A stretch of DNA of 16,837 bases from Polyrhizophydium stewartii (Eukaryota > Chytridiomycota > Chytridiomycetes > Rhizophydiales). Below are positions 9,143 through 16,837 of this stretch, piece after piece. Made by a program: the position numbers and the translations under genes. The notes beneath the pieces are model-generated. The model was not told the origin of the DNA. It worked only from the letters and a program-made list of their open reading frames with translations, and did not search any database. The stretch spans positions 1 through 16,837 of the forward strand of contig JADGIZ010000288.1 in NCBI GenBank assembly GCA_027604665.1, written 5' to 3'. Position 1 is the first letter of the stretch; each line of letters begins with the position of its first letter.

Positions 9143-12100
9143 TCACGACGTGCTGATGCTGGTTAGCGGCACCTGGATGTTGATGCGGAAGGGCAGCGGC
9201 AGCTCTGCAGTACGAAGCAAGCGTCAGCCCGCGATCAGCCCGCGAAACGACGGAGAAAAACCCACCCTTGACGGCACGGAAGCGGCCAACGTTGTTGGAA
9301 TGCTCGTTCTCCATGCGAATGATGGCCCAAAAGAATCGCCTGCATCGCCGCCACACATGAGCTGGTGTGCGCCTCGCGCTGTGCCGTGACGTGGCGTGCA
9401 TCTCACCTGAACACTTCCAGAAGCGCGACGCCGTACACGATGAATCGGTAGTCCGTGACAATACTCCAGTAGCTCGGCGCGAGCAGGAACACCCATCCAA
9501 GACGCAGGACGGCATTGGCACTGGATCAAACCCTTGGTCAGCGAGGTCGCACACACGGACGGCCCGTCCATGGGCCACCGACGTACCCCATGGCCGAAAA
9601 GTAGACCCATTTCGGATAAATGACAAAGGAGCGCAGCATGGGGTTGTTCTTGTTGCGAACGAGTAAGCCCCAGTCATAGAGCACGTCCCACGAGTACGAG
9701 TAGATGGTCGCGGCCGCCGATGCCGCTGCACATGCGGGCGGATCAGAAGTGGTATCAGCGATATGCGGCACTTTTAGACGCCGCAGTGCAGTGACTCTCA
9801 CCGATCCATGCGTTGTAGACGCCCTTGGTGCTCGTGTAGCGCGACACAGTCGAGAGCACAATCACGGTCAGCGAGACAACGTACTTGACCGCATTCGAAA
9901 GGTGTGGATGCGGGGTGCGATGGTCGTAGAAACCTGGTGCGCGGCGGCGTCAGGGCCATGAACGCAGCTGGGCGAGATGCGCCGCCGTCGCATCGCAGCA
10001 CTCACGGCGTAGGCACTGCAGCAGACGCCATGTTGCGGGAAGCGCCGTGGCAATCGAGGCACCGAGGCTGGTGTTGACCGAGCACGATCCAACGGGATCG
10101 CTGAGATGCGAGACGATGCAAAACACATTCTGGAAAGCGACAAACGAGTACGTCTGCGCGACACAGAAGCACGAACGTGAGCGAGGAGCGCCCGCAGGCA
10201 GAGATTGAGCATGCACGAAGAGCCACGCACCATGGAAAGCATCAGATCGCACAAGAAAAAGTCGCGGAACTGAACTTCGAACCAGCCCGAGAACACGATG
10301 CGCATCTGGTGCATTGTGAGCAAGCAGGCGAGGCGGTGTCAGTTGGACTGATAGGTTCCAAGTACGAGCGCATGTGCAGCAGACAAGCGTGGAAGACTTA
10401 CAAACGAGCGCCAGAACCACGATCGCGACTGCTGCTGCATGATCGGCACCGGCAGCACCAGCATCCCAAGCAGCACTCCTAAAAAGATCTACACCGAGCC
10501 AGTCAGCCACCTCAGCCACCACCCACAGGCACACTCGCGCGCTCACACAATGCCCCAACTCACAGGCGCATACAAGAACCGATTGATCCCGAAAAAGTTG
10601 TCCACGACGGCCAGATACATGGTGTACGCAAACAGCAATAACATCGCCGCCGCCAGCTCAAAGAACGCCTGGGGCGACATGTAATCGCGCGCATCGAGCT
10701 CGAAAATGAGCACCCAGTTGATATGGAAGTGGTCCCAGATGTGCAGGCACAGCGCAAACAGGTAGAGGAAGAGGATCGGCACGCTGATACCGCAGTAGAT
10801 CTGCAGCAGCAGGTCAAACTCGGGCGACGCGGGTGTTATCGCGATGTGGCGGATCACAAGCACTATGGGTGGCAGTGCGAGGCCGGTCATGAGCCCCGTG
10901 AGCCAGGCGGACACCATGCGCTTCTTGCTCTGCCAGTCGGTGTCGCGGGCCCCAGATACAGTCGAGAGTCAGCACAGAGAAGATTGGAGTGTGGGTACGA
11001 ACTGAGGGCGATGAGTGCAGCTCACCGATGCAGCTGAGTCTGGAACACGCAGAGCTTTCTTGGCCGCACGCTTATCATTGGCCTGGTCAATATAGTCGGC
11101 GTAAAGCGTCTCGGTGTGCGAAATCAGCCGCTCGACCGAGTCCGAGCACATAAAGTGGATCTGCTTGAGGCGTGCATGGAAGCGCTCGGTGCTGATCCCC
11201 GTGCTCTTTGTGAATTTCTGGACATTGTGCGCGTGCTTTAGTCAGGTGATGCCAGTGCGGTCACTGCTGGATTTGGAGCCAAGGGCTAGGATTCACCTTG
11301 AGGATCTTTTGGACTGCAATCTCGTTCAAGACGCGAAAGTTCTTGAGCAGCTGGTTGCGCGCAACAGACAGAGTCAGACGGCGCCAACATCAATACAATC
11401 ACGGATCCACCGACCTCGAGAAAGCGGTAGTACTCCATGGTCGCCTTGATGAGCCGCGCGCGCGGATTGGACGTGGTGGCAAGAATGTGCTCAGCCCCGG
11501 CAGCCGACTGCCTCCCGTCCGCCGGATTGTCGTCGTCGCTGTCCTCTGTGTGCGACTGGTCGCTCGAGTCCGGGTTCGTGACCGTTGACACGGGCACCTC
11601 GAGCGTCGAGCCAAAGTGCGGGCGGGTGGTAAAGATATGCGGCAAGCGGCCAGCAGCGGAAGAGGAAGCGCTGGCCGACGACGGCACGGCGGCGAGGATC
11701 TCGCACTGCTGCTTGATCGATGCAAACTTGTAGTTGGCCTCGGTCTCGCGCTCTGCGGTACGCCGAGTCGGTTAGCATGCACGCCAGCAGCGACCTGGCC
11801 GACTCAACACGCCGCACTCCAGGCACAGCGCGCGCACGCACCCCTGTAAAAGCGGTCCGCCTTGCGGATCTGGCGCACAAGCTCGTTGAAAAAGGACTCG
11901 TCGTTCTCATAGTCGAGGTCGAGCAGCTTGAGATACTCGTCGCCCTCGTCCATGTCAACGTGCGAGTCGTCGCTGTGCTGCGCCGAGTTGGCCGAGCCCG
12001 CGCGCGAGCGTAAGGGCTGTGCGCCGTCGACGGGCGGCGTCTGTGATATCGTGGATCGTCAACACAGAATGCTGGGAAGAAGCGAGAAACGCCGAGAGCA

Positions 12101-12426
12101 CGCACCCGCTCGCGGGCGACCCGGCACTTCTTGATGAGCTTCTTGAGCTTGCGGTAGTTGATGTAGCGAGTGCGCCACTGCTCGCCCAGGGCCAGCCGGC
12201 GCCGCGGGGACGGGAGCCGAGCAGGGGAGCGCGAAGCGGTCGGTGCCGTTGGTGTCGCCGACGTTCGTGGGCGACCGCAGCGTCAGCGGCACGCGGCGGC
12301 AGGCGGCAGGCGGCAGGCGCCAGCAGGGGCGGCATCGGGCTCCGTCCAGCATGCGACCTCCGCGCGGCATTCTGCGCTGCGCACCTCGGGCACCGAGTTC
12401 TCGGTGATGTAGAGCGCAAACTTCAT
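9143..12426 (-). CDS. SYG1: SPX-EXS membrane protein, SYG1/XPR1-type phosphate exporter family
   Basis: Family members export phosphate or regulate its homeostasis, with SPX sensing inositol pyrophosphates. Fifteen exons: 12426-12385, 12177-12106, 12040-11842, 11752-11415, 11350-11297, 11217-11026, 10929-10564, 10488-10402, 10305-10231, 10153-10006, 9933-9802, 9725-9587, 9520-9407, 9339-9266 and 9204-9143. They total 2,094 nt (697 aa) with every phase matching. SPX occupies roughly 1-280: MKFALYITENSVPE joined to WRTRYINYRKLKKLIKK, then EYYRFLELLKNFRVLN and KKFTKSTGIS, with the lysines expected to line the ligand pocket. Hydrophobic helices begin near residue 305 (SAWLTGLMTGLALPPIVLVI). EXS signatures include VQFRDFFLCDLMLS, TWRLLQCLRRFYDHRTPHPH, WDVLYDWGLL and RMENEHSNNVGRFRAVK. 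The start is fixed by the SPX N-terminus. It is at the short end for the family. Confidence 0.93.
12385..12426 (-). other. First coding exon of the SYG1-like gene (14 codons)
   Basis: This short exon encodes only MKFALYITENSVPE, the extreme N-terminal helix of SPX, and is followed by a 207-bp intron with donor GTGCGC and acceptor CAG at 12180-12178. The family pattern MKFxxYxxxxxVPEWRxxY crosses the junction exactly, which supports both start and splice site. The intron carries tandem GCCTGCC-type repeats near 12296-12320. Confidence 0.85.
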
Positions 12427-12641
12427 GTCGTTTGGACGGTGACGCCGACAGGAGATGCCGAGTGTGTTGGCAACATTTTTGGGCAACAGAGCCGGCGAGA
12501 AGCTCGACACTCGAGCCGGCCGGGTCGCCCCGTGACATGCTAGGTCGTAGAGCATCCCGAATCTTGCAAGCGTAGCATGGGGCGGGTGGGACCATTGCTG
12601 GACTCGGGGGCCGCGGACTCGTTTATTCGGCACTGCGGCGG
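12427..12641 (-). promoter_or_regulatory. Intergenic promoter region between the PPPDE gene and the SYG1-like gene
   Basis: These 215 bp hold the 3' end of the PPPDE gene and the promoter and 5' UTR of the SYG1-like gene on the same strand. I see no CACGTG/CACGTT-type Pho4 site. A G-rich GGGCGGGTGGG stretch occurs near 12580-12590 on the plus strand. The region is open in the SYG1 frame back to an ATG at 12645, but this is probably not coding. Confidence 0.45.
12622..12627 (-). terminator. Canonical AATAAA poly(A) signal of the PPPDE gene
   Basis: TTTATT on the plus strand reads AATAAA on the minus strand, 14 bp past the TGA at 12644-12642 of the PPPDE-thioredoxin-PUL gene. Position and exact match fit a polyadenylation signal, although fungal signals are often degenerate. 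Confidence 0.5.
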
Positions 12642-15098
12642 TCATGCACCCAGGATCTTCAGCACGTCAGCCGAAGCCTTGACGACGCAGTCCTTCTTGT
12701 CGATGGCAGCCTTGCGGGTCGCCTCGGCCGCCTCATCGCCCGCCTTGGCCGCAGCACGAAGGGCCTTGATCCCCTCGGCGCGTGCGGCCGAGATGGTCTT
12801 GATGCAGTCGGCCACACCAACAACCTGGGCAAGCTCGACAATCGAGTCGGGCGAAAAGACAATCAGCAGCGCCAGAGCGCCGACAAGACGCAGCGCCACG
12901 TCGTCGTCGCCGGCCGACGCAGCGTCGGACGACTCGGACTCGGCCCGGATCGCATCGCACACGGCGGCCACCATCTCGCAAAGCCACGCCTCGTCGGCGG
13001 GTGCGCTGGTGCCGAGCGTGCTGATGCTGCCGGGTGCTTTGGCCGGGCGGCACTGCGTCGTCGACCACGCCGCGTTGTAGGCCACAAGCACGGCCGCCTG
13101 GCGCAGCTGCTTGTCCGGCGAGAGCAGGTGCTCGACCATGAGCGTCGTGAAGAGCGCGCGGGCGTCGGCGACACCGTTTGGCTGGCTCATCTGGGCCAGC
13201 GGAACAGACGGATCGGCCGCCTTGAACAGATTGCATCCCTGTGCGGCACGCAGCATCAGTCACCGACCAGCCGGTGCGAGGCACACATCAGGCAAAAGCA
13301 CGCAGCCAGCAACTCACCACGCGCAGCATCATGAGCCGCGTTGGCTTGTCGATCGGCTCGCCGCTCGCGGGCGTCGCGACCTTGGACATGAGATGCAGAA
13401 GCGAGTTGGCCGAGTCCGTGACGAGGAAAAAGGCGCTTGCGACGGGATCGTCGAGCAGCAGGAGCCGCAGAATGTCGAGGGCCGGAAACACCTTGTTGAC
13501 GGGGAGCTTGATGAGGAGCGAGCTCAGGAACGCGTCCCAGCCCGTGACGGACGCTAGCGACGGCCGCTGGCCCTTGGGCATCTTCATCCAGGTGGCAAGA
13601 GCCTGCGCAACGGCGTTGTTCCACGGCACGCCCGACTGGTCCGCGTACTGCTTGAGCTTGCCAAAGATCGCGTCGAGGTTGGACGATAGCTGGAAGTGCA
13701 CCGGCCCGCCGTCGCGCATGCGGACAATGAAGGGCAGGTCGAGCTTCGCGTGCGAATGCGCTGCACCGGTTCGACGCTGAGCGTGAGCAGCGTGAATGCA
13801 GATTGCTGGCCATCAGGCCATCCGCACCTGGGAACGCCGTAAACAGAAGCAGGTCGATGCTGGATTTGAGCTCTGCACGATCAGCGCCGCGGAACTCGTG
13901 GAACTGCAGCGGCGAGACAGATGAATGTCAGGGGCGGGACAGCGAGATGCTTGGGCGAGACGACAAACGACAGACCTTCTTTCCGTCGAGGAAGAAGATG
14001 AACGTGGGGGTGGCCGTGATCTGGTACTTTGCGGCAAGCTCGCGCGCGTTGCCGACCTCGACCGAGAGGCCGAGGATCGGCATGGCAGGCAGGCCCGAGA
14101 CGCCCAGGGGCCGGAACGACTCGTTGGCCTCGGTGATGAGACGGTCAAACTCGGGCGAGATGACGCGGCACGGCCCGCAGTTGGATGCCGTGAAGTCGAC
14201 GGCGACGCAGCGGTGCGAGGCAAGCAGCGACGAGAACTCGGCAAGGCTGGTGCACGGACGCACGTGGGCGGCGGGGTGCTGCGCCGCACGTGCGGCGGGC
14301 GTGCCGTTGTTCTGCATGATGCTCGCGAGCTGCTGGATGATCTGCTGCTGCTGGGCCGATGGCGGCGAACCCTGGGGAGCGGCAGGGGCTGGCACCGAGC
14401 GCGCCTGGCGCGAGGGCCCAAACATGTTCTCGATCATCGGCAGGATCGACTGGCCAAAGGGACTGAGGGGGGCACGGCAGGCGGCAGTGTCAGCGGCCGG
14501 CCGAGAATGTCGTGGAATCACCGGCCAGCTGTCTCAACGTACGTCGACAGGAACTCGGCGGGCAGGCCCGTGATGTGGCTCGGGATGGACTTTCCGACGA
14601 GGAACTGGCACAACTCTTCGCTAAACGAGTTGCAGTTGTTGTCGAGTAGGTGGTACTTGTCTGCGGTCCAGATGGTGCGCATGTGGGCAAGAAACTCGTC
14701 GAAGATGTCCTTTGGGATGTGGGTGATGCCCATGTCGATGCGCTCGACAGGCGTGCCGTGCGGGGCGGTGCCGGGCACAAAGGTCTCGACGCCTTGGCCG
14801 AAGCAGTGCTCGGTGCCAAAGACGACCACCGATGTGTGCCTGGCGGGTGCGAGCGGCCGGTCGAGCAGGCGGCCGTGGCGCTGGCGGTCAGCGTCGTCGT
14901 TGCCGAGGTGCTGCCAGGGTATCGGGGCGGGAATGCGCCGCGGCGCGAGGCAGGGCAGGACGGGGTCGGACGGCGCACGGCAGGCACGCACCAGATGCCG
15001 TCGATCTGGCGGCCAGCGAGGCCCATGGACAGCGCGCGGGCCATGCCCTGCGAGAGGTCGTAGACCAGTAGCGTGACGGGGTGTCCCGAGTCGGCCAT
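12642..15098 (-). CDS. PPPDE (DeSI-like) peptidase - thioredoxin - PUL domain fusion protein
   Basis: Six exons: 15098-14992, 14839-14543, 14462-13976, 13903-13828, 13760-13318 and 13238-12642; 2,007 nt, 668 aa, all phases consistent. PPPDE domain (about 5-135): MADSGHPVTLLVYDLSQGMA, the presumed catalytic His37 in WHTSVVVFG and Cys105 in DNNCNSFSEELC. In this family the Cys-His pair removes SUMO or ubiquitin. LPAEFLSTPFGQ leads into a Q/P-rich linker. Thioredoxin fold (about 205-320): CGPC at 230-233 and the cis-proline at TPT (287), with Asn where Trp usually precedes CGPC. PUL domain (about 325-668): helical, armadillo-like (ALDILRLLLLDDPVA, LRQAAVLVAYNAAW), a domain known to bind Cdc48/p97. 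Inference: a cytosolic or nuclear factor linking ubiquitin/SUMO removal to Cdc48. The start ATG has A at -3. It diverges from the carrier gene. Confidence 0.9.
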
Positions 15099-15480
15099 CG
15101 TGAAAGCCAAGGAAAGCTGGCGTGGCGTGCTGCGGCCGAGTGCCGTGCGGCGAGACTGGACGCCGGTGGTACTCTGGTGCCAGGGCGATCGGCTCGGGTC
15201 GTCAGCGCGGGGTCAATTGGGGGTGGGACAGACACGCAGGGTGCCTCGAGCCGGCGACGCCAGCGCCAGATGCAGCGATGCGGTTCCGGGCGAGGGCGGT
15301 CATGGATTACCGCTCGTCAGGCGGATATCAGCACAAGGCCAAGACACGGGCCGGCCGACAGACCGAGGCGTCCCCACACGTCCGGGCAAGCTGGCAGAGC
15401 CGACGCAGAGACGCGAGGTGGCCGACGGCGCCGCAGGCGCATCCGAGCAGGCGGCACATCCAGCAGCCGGCGCGCGGGGC
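15099..15480. promoter_or_regulatory. Divergent upstream region, PPPDE gene and mitochondrial carrier gene (contains the unresolved carrier 5' exon)
   Basis: This stretch is strongly G+C-rich and carries no recognisable domain. It must hold the PPPDE promoter and the promoter, start codon and probably at least one intron of the carrier. Plus-strand ATGs at 15270, 15278 and 15302 are all out of frame with the carrier exon that ends at 15576, and the carrier frame has no ATG between 15073 and 15576. No clear TATA, CCAAT or palindromic element stands out. Confidence 0.5.
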
Positions 15481-16799
15481 GTCGTTGCAGGCGTTGTGTA
15501 TCCGGCGATCCGGTCCGGCTCCGTTACGATTGCGGCGACATGTGCGGCGGCGTCGGGCGTCGTGTGCGGCTACCCGGTGCGTGCATCTGCGTCGGGCGGG
15601 AGCAGCGTGATGCTGTCTGGGACGGCTTCCCTCTGTTGGACGCCGTGGACGCCGTGGACGCCGCCGGAGCAGGGCATGCATGGGCGGATGCCGACAGCGG
15701 GCGGCCAGAGGACGGCCGGCTTGGTCAGCAGACGACGCCTCCATAGCGGGCGGGCGGGATGCGGCCGGCGGCATCCATGCAGCGGGCGGACGCCCTGCAC
15801 GCCTTCGCGCAGAGGCGCAGCCGCCGCCAGGCTGGCATCGGCGCCGTCGCGGGCGTGGCCGGCTGCCGTCGGAAGTCGCGGCCGTGCGGCGACGCTGCGA
15901 CGCGATTGGAATGGCGGTCGGGCGGGAACAGCGTGCCCCAGATGCCCCGATGCGGGCCCAGATGCGGTCGGCATGCAAGCGCTCGGCTGACCCGCCCCGC
16001 GGCGCAGTTTGACTCGCTCAAGACACGCATGCAGGCGTTCCGGTACCCGTCGACGATGGCGTGCGTGCGCAAGACGTATGCCGAGGAGGGCATTGCGGGA
16101 TTCTATCGTGGCGTGCTTCCGGTGCTGCTCACGGCGTCAATACTGCGGTCGACGTCGTTTCTCATCTACTTTCGGGTCAAGAGCGACCTCTTGACACACA
16201 GCCCGCTTGCGCTCGAGATCCCGGCGGCGGCGGCGGCGGCGGCGGCCAAGAAAGGCGCGCGGCCGACGGACGACACGAGCACGATTGCGATGGCCGATAT
16301 GCCCAAGCTGACGGCCGCCGCGTTTCTCGCGGGGGCGATCTCAGGGTCGATGGTTGGCACGCTGAGTGCGCCGCTGGAGCTCATCAAGGCACGAAGGGCG
16401 CCACAGCAGCGAGCGCGAGGAGAAGGCAGCAGCTGACACGCAGATGGCTGGCGGCTGCGGCGCGCAGGTCCAGCGGCAGCTAGAGCGGCTTGCGGCGGCG
16501 CACGCGGCCAAGCAGGCAGCGGGCGGGGCCAACATGGTTGCGGCGGCGCAGGCGCAGACCAAGACGACGCTGGAGTGGATGCGGTTTATCCTGCGGACCA
16601 AGGGCCTCGCGGGGCTGTACACGGGGTGCCACATCCAGATCGTCCGCGACTTTCTGGGCACGGGGTGCTACTTTGCAATCTACGAGACCTTCAAGCGGGC
16701 CATGACGCCCGAGGGCGGCCAGCCGGGCCCGCTCGTGCACATGTTTGGCGGCGGCATTGCGGGCACGCTCTCGTGGCTGGTGCTCTTTCCAGTGGACGT
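15481..16799 (+). CDS. Mitochondrial carrier family (SLC25) transporter, partial at both ends
   Basis: Inner-membrane solute carrier; the substrate cannot be told from this sequence. Exons: about 15481-15576 (5' boundary unresolved), 16008-16388 and 16468-16799, then a GTGAGT donor at 16800 and further exons outside. Signature 1 spans the first junction (GVVCGYP joined to FDSLKTRMQ). It is followed by FYRGVLPVLLTASILRSTSF (helix 2). Signature 2 spans the second junction (APLELIK joined to VQRQLE). GLYTGCHIQIVRDFLGTGCY is helix 4. Signature 3 starts at LFPVDV at the edge, so helices 5-6 are near or past the end. The loop after helix 2 contains an eight-alanine run, and the matrix loop after signature 2 is Ala/Gln-rich and long. 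The second intron appears to be GC-AG. Confidence 0.85.
15577..16007 (+). other. Long first recognisable intron of the carrier gene (431 bp)
   Basis: The donor GTGCGT follows GGC TAC CCG, and the acceptor GCGCAG, preceded by CTGAC, comes before TTT GAC TCG; the join restores the carrier signature GYPFDSLKTRMQ. At 431 bp it is about five times the usual intron here. It is very G+C-rich, includes three tandem GGACGCCGT units near 15638-15665, and shows no protein or RNA feature I recognise. Confidence 0.75.
16216..16242 (+). repeat. GCG triplet run encoding polyalanine in the carrier
   Basis: A run of GCG codons gives eight alanines (IPAAAAAAAAKKG) in the loop between helices 2 and 3, which faces the intermembrane space in this family. 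Pure GCG repeats are prone to slippage, so strain variation is likely. Confidence 0.8.
16389..16467 (+). other. Probable GC-AG intron in the carrier gene (79 bp)
   Basis: Between ATC AAG and GTC CAG the reading frame hits a TGA, yet the protein family demands PLELIK directly followed by a VQRQLE-like sequence. There is no GT dinucleotide anywhere from 16386 to 16467, so a GT donor is impossible. AAG|GCACGA as donor, CTGAC at 16432-16436 and acceptor GCGCAG at 16462-16467 give a 79-bp, phase-0 intron of normal size. An in-frame alternative acceptor lies at 16443. Confidence 0.75.
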
Positions 16800-16837
16800 G
16801 TGAGTATTGGGCGGTGCTGCCGGGCGGAGTCGGACCG

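Noticed and set aside
12290..12325. Short tandem GGCAGGC-like units as a mobile element footprint
   Set aside because: They lie within an intron, are only a few copies, and have no terminal repeats or target duplications.
12427..12645. N-terminal extension of the SYG1-like protein from upstream in-frame ATGs (12555, 12645)
   Set aside because: SPX domains normally begin at the MKF helix. The added stretch is low complexity and overlaps the 3' end and AATAAA of the PPPDE gene.
16389..16440. Carrier as a frameshifted pseudogene
   Set aside because: A 79-bp GC-AG intron of normal size, with a CTGAC branch sequence, restores the exact family signature. The flanking exons are intact.
1..16837. 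tRNA, rRNA, transposase or viral genes
   Set aside because: I saw no cloverleaf-like segment, rRNA signature or transposase/reverse transcriptase motif on either strand while reading. A covariance-model search would be needed to exclude small RNAs.

Overview
The window looks like nuclear DNA from a GC-rich, intron-rich fungus. Four lines of evidence support this: small spliceosomal introns (mostly 61-103 bp) with a CTGAC/CTGAT branch sequence just before the acceptor, tight gene spacing, a NuA4-type Eaf1/Vid21 subunit, and a SYG1-type SPX-EXS protein. A basidiomycete is my best guess from the GTGCGT/GTGAGT donors and base composition, but the sequence does not settle the phylum. No prokaryotic, viral, transposon, CRISPR, tRNA or rRNA feature was recognised.

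Five protein genes fill the window, and I rebuilt their exons by joining reading frames at phase-compatible splice sites. (1) Minus strand, 1 to about 6822: a very large EAF1/VID21-like NuA4 scaffold (HSA, then SANT/Myb), with a glutamine-rich C-terminal half that ends in acidic runs and AT-hook-like motifs and leaves the window on the left. (2) Plus strand, 6965-9054: mitochondrial-type lysyl-tRNA synthetase, six exons, 569 aa. (3) Minus strand, 12426-9143: SPX-EXS protein of the SYG1/XPR1 family, fifteen exons, 697 aa. (4) Minus strand, 15098-12642: PPPDE peptidase, thioredoxin fold and PUL domain in one 668-aa protein, six exons. (5) Plus strand, about 15481 to the right edge: mitochondrial carrier (SLC25) gene, 5' exon unresolved and 3' end outside the window; it holds a probable GC-AG intron.

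Genes 1 and 2 diverge from a promoter of about 140 bp that carries a perfect 12-bp inverted repeat and a CCAAT box. Genes 2 and 3 converge with 88 bp between stop codons. Genes 4 and 3 are tandem, 215 bp apart, with an AATAAA just after the gene 4 stop. Genes 4 and 5 diverge. The genes do not form one pathway. They are chromatin, mitochondrial translation, phosphate homeostasis, ubiquitin/SUMO-type proteolysis and mitochondrial transport genes packed side by side, as is normal in compact fungal genomes.
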